Shown here: positions 55,040-62,229 of the stretch, one piece after another
How the letters are laid out: every line of letters begins with the position of its first letter
Numbering within the stretch: position 1 is the first letter of the stretch
Assembly (NCBI GenBank): GCA_963759175.1
Contig: CAVWXP010000007.1
Span: 124,001 to 188,000, forward strand
Reading direction: 5' to 3'
DNA: 64,000 bases
Source of the DNA: SZUA-442 sp963759175
Lineage (GTDB): Bacteria > Actinomycetota > Acidimicrobiia > Spongiisociales > UBA5794
The notes under the pieces: model-generated
The model's database searches: none
What the model was told of the DNA's origin: nothing
What the model saw: only the letters and a program-made list of their open reading frames with translations
Made by a program: the position numbers and the translations under genes

Positions 55040-56094
55040 CCCGCCATGCGGTCGAGCCATGCGCCCGGATCCTCGATCTCGGAGAGCGTCGGGAGCGCCT
55101 CGGGTGACTCCCACGCCATCGCCAGGGCATCCCACGATGCCCGGTTCTCGACGCCTCGGATGAAGGTCGCACCGAGCTCGTACTGCTTGAGTTTCATCTC
55201 CATGCCGATGAGGCGCATGAGGCGTTGCGTCTTCGCATCGGCCCGTCGCGCCGTGAGGACGTCCGACATGCGACCCACATCGACCAGTTCCCGCTCCCCG
55301 ATGCGATCCATGACGACGTGGCCGTGTCCCTCCAGGAGGGACATCAGCGCCTGGACGCGATCGAGGACGGCACGTTGGTCGCCGCTGGCCAGCATGCCGA
55401 GGATGCCTGCGTCGCCGATCGGGTCCTCGCCGCGTGCACGGGCAGCGGCGACGTCGTTGGCGATGCGCGCCATGCGACCGTGCTCGCGGGCGCCTTCGCC
55501 GACGAGCTCGTCGACGAGCGACAGGAAGTAATCCCGCATCCACGGCACACCCTTGAACTGGGCACGGTGGGCCGACTCGTGCAGCGCAACCCAGAACCGG
55601 AAGTGCGATGGCCGGAACTGATGGAGTCGCTCCATCGACAGGACGTTCGCCCCGACGAAGAACACCGAGTCGCCGACCTCACCGTCGGAGGTGGGGAGGA
55701 CGAGTTCGTACTGGCCGAGGACCCGCTTGGACAGGAACCCGAGCACGGCGCCGAGCTCGGCAGCCATGAATCGAGAACCGATGCCGGCACTCGACCCGTC
55801 AGCATCGTCCGCCATTGACGGCGCGGCGTCCTCGATCGCATCCCGCAGGGGTGCGAGGAGGGCGGTGAAGGATTGGATGTTCGTTTCCACCCACTGCGTG
55901 CGACTGATCACACCGACGTCGGGTGCGCCGGCGAGCTCGAGGCCCGTTTCGGCGGTGACGAGTTCAGAGGCACGTGCGACGTACGTCGGCGCCTGCCACG
56001 CGAACTTGCGCTCGTGGTACGAGCCAGCGAGTGCGTAGTCGCCGGAGAATCGGCGAGCCACGCTGGTGGTCGTCGCAGTGTCGATCTTCGTCAT
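55036..56094 (-). CDS. Zinc-dependent metalloprotease-like protein (DUF2342 family)
   Basis: A 352-residue actinobacterial family protein with a gluzincin-like site: VALHESAHRAQF gives HExxH, and a distal Glu is in EGHGHVVMD. The N-terminal helical half ends QTQWVETNI-like (here SRTQWVETNIQSF) and the GRM..LLEGH block follows the family. It is often called a coenzyme F420 biosynthesis-associated or hydrolase family, without proven activity. TAGGCT stands six bases before the ATG, so it heads the operon as a leaderless gene. tilS overlaps its end. Confidence 0.85.
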   Translation of the reverse strand: MTKIDTATTTSVARRFSGDYALAGSYHERKFAWQAPTYVARASELVTAETGLELAGAPDVGVISRTQWVETNIQSFTALLAPLRDAIEDAAPSMADDADGSSAGIGSRFMAAELGAVLGFLSKRVLGQYELVLPTSDGEVGDSVFFVGANVLSMERLHQFRPSHFRFWVALHESAHRAQFKGVPWMRDYFLSLVDELVGEGAREHGRMARIANDVAAARARGEDPIGDAGILGMLASGDQRAVLDRVQALMSLLEGHGHVVMDRIGERELVDVGRMSDVLTARRADAKTQRLMRLIGMEMKLKQYELGATFIRGVENRASWDALAMAWESPEALPTLSEIEDPGAWLDRMAG

Positions 56095-56149
56095 GGCGTC
56101 AGCCTACGGTGCCTGCCGGTGTGGGCATGACGCCGTCGTTGGCAACGAC

Positions 56150-56476
56150 TCAGGAACCGTCGACGACGGTGTAGCGATTCCGGATCGAGTGGTTGTACCC
56201 GATGATCAAGCCGATGACGAGGAGGATCGTGACGGCGACGAGCGTCGGATAGATGAAGCGTGACGTCCACGGCTGGGCATCCTCGGCTTCCTCTGGGGGT
56301 GGTATCACGACCGCAGGCTCACCGTTCTCGAAGATCGGTTCCGGGGCGACGGTGGTCTCGGTCGTCTCGGTGCCCTCGTCCTCCGTCGCACCCTCGGTGG
56401 CGAACACCGGAAGGGCCATTGCCACGATGAAACTGGCGATGAGGCCGAGGAGGAGGATCGGTCGCAGGCGTTGCAT
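56150..56476 (-). CDS. Small secreted or membrane protein with two helices
   Basis: A 108-residue protein. An N-terminal signal-like helix (RPILLLGLIASFIVAMALPV) is followed by an acidic Glu/Thr/Pro-rich exposed part (28-70). A second helix (FIYPTLVAVTILLVIGLIIG) ends with NHSIRNRYTVVDGS inside. No ribosome-binding site is clear. I do not recognise the family. It lies between the DUF2342 gene and a small Cys-containing protein on the same strand. Confidence 0.62.
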   Translation of the reverse strand: MQRLRPILLLGLIASFIVAMALPVFATEGATEDEGTETTETTVAPEPIFENGEPAVVIPPPEEAEDAQPWTSRFIYPTLVAVTILLVIGLIIGYNHSIRNRYTVVDGS

Positions 56477-56527
56477 GGGTGGGAGATTAGGCGACGTCGC
56501 GCCATCTGCCCATTCACCCCGGACGCG

Positions 56528-56557
56528 GATGAGCGCCGGGATCATCCGGCGCTCATC
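56528..56557 (-). terminator. Hairpin after the small Cys protein gene
   Basis: A 12-bp perfect stem GATGAGCGCCGG / CCGGCGCTCATC with loop GATCAT begins 23 bp after the stop at 56580. No U-tract. Confidence 0.65.
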
Positions 56558-56579
56558 GATGGGGTCCGGGAGGGCGGAC

Positions 56580-56777
56580 TCAGACGTCGGACTTGACGAT
56601 CCTGCCGCGCAGGCGGGGGTACTTGGTGGGTGCGTGGGCGTAGCACCATTCCCGCCGGTTGTACTGCGAGAGCTTGGTGGCGCAACCCTTCTCGGCGCAT
56701 TGGCGCTGACCCGCATAGGTCTTGGGTGCACGGGAGGCGCCAGTGAACTTGCGCCCCTTGAGTGATGAATCCTGCAT
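56580..56777 (-). CDS. Small basic Cys-containing protein
   Basis: A 65-residue basic protein beginning MQDSSLKGRKFTGASRAPKT. Three cysteines and a histidine (QCAEKGCATK and EWCYAHAP) could bind one zinc. Small actinobacterial proteins with this layout are encoded next to sigma factors of the SigR type; function unknown. GGAGG stands nine bases before the ATG. It lies 34 bp after the anti-sigma factor gene. Confidence 0.7.
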   Translation of the reverse strand: MQDSSLKGRKFTGASRAPKTYAGQRQCAEKGCATKLSQYNRREWCYAHAPTKYPRLRGRIVKSDV

Positions 56778-56811
56778 GTGCTGGCCTCCATTGGGTTCCG
56801 TGGACCCGCGG

Positions 56812-57060
56812 TCAGCAGCCAGGGTCCCCGTCGTTGCGTTCTTGGTGTATCAACGCTCGGATGTGGTCGAAAAGTTCCGCGGGTGGCTCGGTTTTTCCGC
56901 CGGCGGCGATTCGCGCCTTGAGGGCACGCTCGAAGTCGAACGCGTTGTGGCACTTCCCACACCGCTTGAGGTGCACCGTGATGCGGGCGCGACGGGTGAC
57001 CGTGATCTCCTCATCGATGTACTGGTAGACGTACTCGACGGCGTGTTCACATCCGTTCAT
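56812..57060 (-). CDS. Zinc-binding anti-sigma factor (RsrA-like)
   Basis: An 82-residue ZAS-family anti-sigma factor. C4, then H30, C34 and C37 (HLKRCGKC) give the H-x3-C-x2-C site with an extra N-terminal Cys, as in RsrA. In RsrA, oxidation forms a disulfide and frees SigR. It overlaps the sigma factor gene by ATGA, so the pair is coupled. The C-terminal helices (ARIAAGGKTEPPAELF, HIRALIHQE) complete the fold. Redox sensing is inferred from the cysteines. Confidence 0.88.
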   Translation of the reverse strand: MNGCEHAVEYVYQYIDEEITVTRRARITVHLKRCGKCHNAFDFERALKARIAAGGKTEPPAELFDHIRALIHQERNDGDPGC

Positions 57061-57620
57061 GCGTCTGGCTCCACGAGTCCATGTTCAACTGCCAAGTTCC
57101 ACAACTTCCGCTGGAGCGCTTTTCTTCCCCGATGGAGCCGCGACATCACCGTGCCGATCGGGATGTCGAGGATCTCGGCGATCTCCTTGTAGGAGAATCC
57201 CTCGACATCGGCGTACAGGACAGGGAGCCGGAAGTTCTCAGGCAGCGACTCGATGGCGTCGACGATGTCCTCGTCGACGAACATGTCGAGGGCGGTCGAT
57301 TCGGCGCTCTCCGTCGCTCCCGACGACTCCCCCAGCCGTTTGTACAGGTACAGGTCCTGGAGTTCGCCCAGCTCGACCTCGTTGGGGCGCCGTTGGGCTT
57401 TGCGGTATTTGTTGATGTAGGTGTTGGTGAGGATGCGGTAGAGCCAGGCCTTGAGGTTCGTGCCCTCGGTGAACGAGTCATAGGCCCGGTATGCCTTGAG
57501 GAAGGTCTCCTGGACGACGTCCTCGGCATCGGCGGGGTTGCGCGTCATCCGCAACGCAGCGGAATACAGCTGCGGGGCGAACTCCATCGCGTCGCGCTCG
57601 AAGTCGGCCTGATCTGCCAT
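57057..57620 (-). CDS. sigR: ECF sigma factor, SigR/SigH type
   Basis: An ECF sigma factor of about 187 residues. Region 2 is ALRMTRNPADAEDVVQETFLKAY, read around residue 25-50; region 2.4 continues SFTEGTNLKAWLYRILTNTYIN. Region 4 is LPENFRLPVLYADVEGFSYKEIAEIL, DIPIGTVMSRLHRGRK. The NTYINKYRK...P segment is typical of SigR. It is held by the downstream anti-sigma factor and should drive the thiol-oxidative stress response. TACCCT stands seven bases before the ATG at 57620 (leaderless). I found no GGAAT-N18-GTT autoregulatory site directly upstream. Confidence 0.9.
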   Translation of the reverse strand: MADQADFERDAMEFAPQLYSAALRMTRNPADAEDVVQETFLKAYRAYDSFTEGTNLKAWLYRILTNTYINKYRKAQRRPNEVELGELQDLYLYKRLGESSGATESAESTALDMFVDEDIVDAIESLPENFRLPVLYADVEGFSYKEIAEILDIPIGTVMSRLHRGRKALQRKLWNLAVEHGLVEPDA

Positions 57621-57713
57621 GGCCGCGAGGGTAACGATCGTGGGTTCCCACGGCCGACCCATGTCGCCGGCGGCTCAGCGGGATCTGTCACACCCCGTCG
57701 ATACGGTGACGCC

Positions 57714-57980
57714 ATGACCACCCACGAAGTCCTCACCTCGCTGTTCTGGCTGGTGCTGCTCGGCTACGGCGCCTACCTCGGCTGGTTCGCATACCGCTCG
57801 GTCCACCGATCACGATCGGATGCGATGACCGAAGCACGTGCCCGACATCCGAGCGCTTCGAAGCCATCGGTCCACGAGATCTTCGAGGTCGATCACCGAC
57901 CTCCGTCTCGGTCCTTCGTGGTCGACACATCGAGCGGAGAACCCCAACCGGCCACCCGAACCGAAGATGCCACCCGCTAG
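57714..57980 (+). CDS. Small single-helix membrane protein
   Basis: An 88-residue protein with one membrane helix (about 8-28, LTSLFWLVLLGYGAYLGWFA) and a polar, basic-then-acidic cytoplasmic tail. The ATG is followed by THEVL. It is divergent from the sigma factor gene and overlaps the end of the broken SARP gene by 4 bp. No family recognised. Confidence 0.5.
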   Translation: MTTHEVLTSLFWLVLLGYGAYLGWFAYRSVHRSRSDAMTEARARHPSASKPSVHEIFEVDHRPPSRSFVVDTSSGEPQPATRTEDATR

Positions 57981-60871
57981 GTCCCGCGGAGCAGGAACTC
58001 GGTGGCATCCTCGATGGTCATCGCAGCACCGTCTTCGACGAGTTGCCGATATCGCTCCTCGCCGAGTGCGCTGATCGACGCATCGATCCCTGGTTGGAGC
58101 TGGCGGTCGTAGAACGGAGCCCTCACCATGACGAAGTGGGCATCGCCGGCACCGTGGAGGATCGCCGCCCGCTCGGGGTCGCCGGAGAGGCCCTCGAAGA
58201 GGCCGGCCTGCAGGAATGCCATGCCCGAAGCCACGGTCGACCCCGTCTCGATTGCTGCCCGCGCCGACAGCCGGTTCGCTCCGATGGCGCGCTCTCGTTC
58301 GCCCGCCTCCCAGACGCTGAAGGCGAGGTTGTGCAGCGCCGTGGGCCGTATGAGCGGATCGGCGCCGGGCCTGTTGGAGAGCTCGATGCTCTCCTCCGCG
58401 TAGCGCAGCTTGGCGTCGATGCCGGGATCACCGACGTTCGGGATGAACATGTTGGCGTGTACCTGCCCGAAGGTGTCCCCGACGGTGATGAACCTGCGTC
58501 TCCCCTCCTCGAGCATGTGGCGCACCTCCTCACTCTCGTCGCCACCCCATAACCGCGCCTGACCGAGCAGCGTGAGTGGCCACGCCGTCCCCTCGCCGTA
58601 CCCGATGCGCTCACACGTCTCGAGGCTCTCGGAGAGCAGGGCCAGCGCGGTCGGGACATCGCCGACGGAGAACGCGAGGTGACCGCGCCGCGCCAGCGCG
58701 TAGGCCAGGCCCTGCTCGTCTCCCATCGTGCGGTAGATCTCCATCGCTTCGTCGGCCCAAGCGATGGCCTGGTCGTATCGGGTGACGAACATGAGCAGGA
58801 AGGAGCCAGCAGCAAGCGCATCCGCTCGCGCCGGCGAGGCACTTCCGGTGGTGGCGACGACGAGGCGCTCGAATCCACCGATGCCAGCACCGAGGTTTCC
58901 CGAGAACAGCCAGACATGGCCGAGGGCCCATGCCATCTCCAGGGCGGCATCTCGATCATGGACGAGGAAACGATCGAATGCGCCTTCGTAGTCGGCCATC
59001 TCGGCCTCGATGCCGCGACATGCCTCGGGCCGACCACTGCCGAAGAAGGCGCCGCGCAACTCCCCGCACCGGATCCGATAGTGCTCGTCGTGGCGATCGA
59101 TGGCACCCTGCCATCGGTCCGATTCGTCCAGGTGCACCCTTGCGTACATACGAGTCGACTCGAGCATGCGGTATCGCGAGACATCACCGGCAACCATCTG
59201 AACCAACGAGGCGGTGACGAGGCGCCGCAGAACCTCGAAGGTGTCGATCTCCGCAGGGCTCTGGAGCACCGCCGATGCGGAAGCTGCGCTGAATGGGCCC
59301 TCGAACACCCCGAGCACATCGAACGCCAGCTGGTCATCGGGTGCAAGAAGGTCTCGGCTCCAGTCGATGGAGGCTTCGAGCGACCGATGAAAGGCTCTAT
59401 CCGCGTGGTCGCCGGCGAGAAGTCGGAAACGGTCATCCAGGTGCTGGGCGATCTCACTGGGCGACAGGGTGTCGACCCGGGCCGCTGCGAGTTCGATCGC
59501 AAGCGGCAGGCCGTCGAGGTGCCGGCAGATGCTCGAGACATCCGTGCGGTTCGATTCCCCGAGCGCGAATCCCGGCTGCACCGCCCCGGCACGGATTGCG
59601 AAGAGTGCTTCCGCGTCTCCCGGCCCCACGTCCTCGGAGGACGTGGCGAGACCCGATGATCGGTAGCCTGGACCTCCCCGGTGACGTCAAGGGTCGTCGG
59701 CTCGTCGCCACGATCCACACATCCGCCGCCGCCTCGAGGAGGCGTGTCGCCAGTTCGCCGACCGCATCGACAACCTGCTCACAGTTGTCGATGAGGACGA
59801 GCGCGGTCCTGCGTTCGCAGGTGCGCAGCGATCGGTTGCGGACGGATCGACATCTGGGCGATCCAGCAACCCCCAGCGTCGATGCGACGGCCCGACCAAC
59901 GCCGTCTCCGGCGCCGACAGGTGCGAGGTCGACAAACCAGATCCCATCCGGGTATCGACTGGCGACTCGTCGAGCGGCCTCGATCGCCAGCCGCGTCTTG
60001 CCTGCTCCACCTGGGCCGATCACGGTGACGAGCCGGTTCCCACTCATCAGGCGTTCGAGTCGATCGAGTTCAGCGGCCCGGCCGACGAAGCTGCTCACCG
60101 GTGCAGGGAGGTTGGTCGGCGGCGTGGACCCGGCTTCGAGGGAGGGATCCTGGAGGAGGATGCGTTCCTCGAGCCGGGAGACCGATGGAGAGGCCTGGAT
60201 GCCGAGGTCCTCTGCGAGCATCCGACGCAATCGGTTCAGGGAGCGAAGCGCCTCCGTTTGGCGACCGGCTCGGTACAGGACGCGTGCGAGCAGCTCCCAC
60301 AGGCGTTCTCGGTAGGGGTGCTCGACGGTCAGCATCTCGACACCACCGATCTCGGGCGTGCCGCCAAGGTCGAGCTCGGCCCCGATCCGGTCCTCGATTG
60401 CGCGGAGCCGGAGTTCCTCCAGCCTGGCGACCTCGGGCGAGATGGAGGGAAGGTCCTCGAGGCCATCGTATGGCCGGCCTCGCCACCATGCCAACGACTG
60501 GTCGATGAGGGTGAGGGCTGCCTCCGGGTCCGATCCGGCCATCCGATGTGCCTCGGCGAGGAGCGTGTCGAATTCGTCGGCGATGACCACATCATCATTC
60601 GACCGCCCCAAGCGATATCCGCCATCGGACCGCACGATGCGATCGCGCCCGAGGATCCCTCGGAGGTTCGAGACGTAGGTGTAGAGCGAGTCCCGTGCGC
60701 CGTCTCGGTGGACCGATCCCCCCAGATCTCGGTGACCATCCGATCAGCATCGACCTCCCGGCCCGGGTCGAGGAGGAGCAGGGCGAGCACCGATCGCTGC
60801 CGCGGGCCACCGAGCGGGAGCGACGAAGGACCGTCCCTGACCTCCAACGGACCCAAGCACCGAGAATTGCA
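57977..60871 (-). pseudogene. Broken SARP/AfsR-type regulator with NB-ARC ATPase and TPR-like domains
   Basis: In order on the minus strand but in several frames: an OmpR-like DNA-binding domain (LGPLEVRDG, LPLGGPRQRSVLALLLLDPG, then LYTYVSNLRGILGRD) and a BTAD domain (ALTLIDQSLAWWRGRPYDGL, EALRSLNRLRRMLAEDLGI). The NB-ARC ATPase follows (VTVIGPGGAGKTRLA, ALVLIDNCEQVVD), then the winged region (HLDGLPLAIELAAARVDTLS), and helical repeats up to the stop at 57977. Frame breaks fall near 60851 (the first codons MQFSVLG then shift), 60697, 59690 and 59640. The C-terminal 550 codons are open. SARPs activate secondary-metabolite or secreted-protein genes; two such genes lie just upstream. Confidence 0.78.
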
Positions 60872-60994
60872 TCGCAACGTCGAGTCTACGGGCACGGATA
60901 CACGTGCGAAGGCCCGCCGTCCCAGCGATCGGCGAACCTTCGCTCCATGCATGTTCCCTCGCTGTGCCTGTCGTCGATCTGGCGCCTCCCTCGG

Positions 60995-61495
60995 CTAGCC
61001 GGAAACGGATGTCCAGCCGGTCTCGGCGATCTTGAGCTCGCCAGAGCGCGTCACGATCTCGAACGTGAGTGCCGATGCGGCCGACGACACCCCCTCCCCG
61101 AGTGTGTTGCGCACGCCGAGCGTCACGACATATCGGCCTTCGGGCTCGGCAACCACCAGGTACGGTCCGGCGATCCGCTCAGAGGTCCAACTGCCATTGC
61201 TGAAGTGTGCGGTGAGAGCATCGCCCAGGATCTTCTGATCGCCGTAGAGGTGATATCCGCTCGGCAGGTAGAGGTCGCTGACCGAGCCATCTCCACGTTC
61301 GTTGGCGGCCCACCACTCCTCGATCACAACCGCCACGTCGGCAGGCAACTCGGCTCCCGTGTCGATCAGCCTCTGCTCGACGGCGGCGAGTTCGGCCTCG
61401 AGATCCTGGTATTCGTCGGATTCGGTCACGTCCCCGGCGCATGCACCTGCGATCAGAGCCAGCACCAGGGTCATCATGATCATGGTCTTGCGCAT
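60995..61495 (-). CDS. Secreted lipoprotein with NTF2-like domain, function unknown
   Basis: A 166-residue protein with a signal peptide and probable lipobox (MIMMTLVLALIAGACAGD). A short coiled coil follows (ESDEYQDLEAELAAVEQRLI). The domain from residue 50 on (VIEEWWAANERGDGSVSDLY...) looks like the SnoaL/NTF2-like fold: a WWaA..rGDgs start and a closing beta sheet (RYVVTLGVRNTLGEG). AAAGGAGGTCATC before the ATG is a very strong ribosome-binding site. It shares an upstream element with the gene at 61608. Confidence 0.72.
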   Translation of the reverse strand: MRKTMIMMTLVLALIAGACAGDVTESDEYQDLEAELAAVEQRLIDTGAELPADVAVVIEEWWAANERGDGSVSDLYLPSGYHLYGDQKILGDALTAHFSNGSWTSERIAGPYLVVAEPEGRYVVTLGVRNTLGEGVSSAASALTFEIVTRSGELKIAETGWTSVSG

Positions 61496-61530
61496 GATGA
61501 CCTCCTTTCCCTGACAGCGTCCGACACCGA

Positions 61531-61548
61531 CCTCAAGGGATTCCAAAG
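61531..61548 (-). promoter_or_regulatory. Shared upstream element, copy 1
   Basis: On the minus strand CTTTGGAATCCCTTGAGG lies 36 bp before the lipoprotein ATG. The same element, with three differences in the middle, stands 38 bp before the next secreted protein. A common promoter or activator site is likely; TTGAGG could serve as -35. Confidence 0.45.
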
Positions 61549-61566
61549 TGGGCCGGACGTGAAGGA

Positions 61567-61588
61567 GGGAGCCCCGAGCGGGACTCCC
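61567..61588 (-). terminator. Hairpin after the secreted protein gene
   Basis: An imperfect stem GGGAG-C-CCC / GGG-A-CTCCC with a 4-nt loop stands 20 bp after the stop at 61608. Probable terminator. Confidence 0.45.
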
Positions 61589-61607
61589 CCACATCAGCGA
61601 TCCGAGT

Positions 61608-62150
61608 TCAGCGCTTCGCCCTCCGATGCGACGCGTCGTAGATGATCGATCCATGCCCGTCGATCTCCATGTATCCCGTAGCCAGGTCCAGCGACCCGAC
61701 TTCATCGATCGTCCCGGTCGCTCCCGAGAAACGGCCGGTACCACCCGTGATGATCAAGGTCTCGGCGAACGACGTCTCACCGGTCATGAACCCGTCATAG
61801 GTCCCGAACAGCTGGTCGCCGTTCGCTGCCGTGATGACGAGATCGGCATCACCGAACGTGCCTGTGTCGAGCTGGAAGCAGTGCTCGGTCGTCCACGTGA
61901 CCCGGCCGAGGTGGCTGATCTTGCCGGTTCCGACGCTCGTGCTGATCCACTGCGACGGCTCACTGCATCGATCACCGAACGTGTCCCCGTCGGGGAATGT
62001 CGGCGAGTACACCATCGAAACGGTGTATCCGGACAGGTCCTCGCGGATCGGTCGCTCGATCGCCTGTCCCGCAAACGCCGGTATGGCGAGGGCGAGCAGG
62101 GCGACCACGACGAGCACCACGGTGACCGTACGTGTGTGGGTGCGTGCCAT
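61608..62150 (-). CDS. Secreted beta-barrel-like protein, function unknown
   Basis: A 180-residue protein with a cleavable signal peptide (TVTVVLVVVALLALAIPAFA, cleavage after AFA). The mature part is beta-rich, with two cysteines (DRCSEP, EHCFQLD). A Gly/Thr-rich C-terminal half (ITGGTGRFSGATGTIDEVGS) is the GGTGRFxGATG motif of small secreted beta-barrel proteins similar to allene oxide cyclase barrels. AAAGGAGGTGCGC precedes the ATG at 62150. Function unknown; co-regulated with the preceding lipoprotein by the look of its upstream element. Confidence 0.74.
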   Translation of the reverse strand: MARTHTRTVTVVLVVVALLALAIPAFAGQAIERPIREDLSGYTVSMVYSPTFPDGDTFGDRCSEPSQWISTSVGTGKISHLGRVTWTTEHCFQLDTGTFGDADLVITAANGDQLFGTYDGFMTGETSFAETLIITGGTGRFSGATGTIDEVGSLDLATGYMEIDGHGSIIYDASHRRAKR

Positions 62151-62187
62151 GCGCACCTCCTTTCCTCCTCGAAGGATGCGACGGACA

Positions 62188-62205
62188 CCTCAAGGGGAAC
62201 CAAAG
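62188..62205 (-). promoter_or_regulatory. Shared upstream element, copy 2
   Basis: CTTTGGTTCCCCTTGAGG on the minus strand, 38 bp before the secreted-protein ATG, matches copy 1 at 61531-61548 in 15 of 18 positions. Both are followed by strong AAAGGAGGT ribosome-binding sites. Confidence 0.45.
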
Positions 62206-62229
62206 GGATCGGCTGAGGTTGCCCGGGCC

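Noticed and set aside
57621..57660. SigR-type autoregulatory promoter upstream of the sigma factor
   Set aside because: A GGGAAC is present but no GTT stands 18-19 bp downstream; a TACCCT housekeeping -10 fits better.
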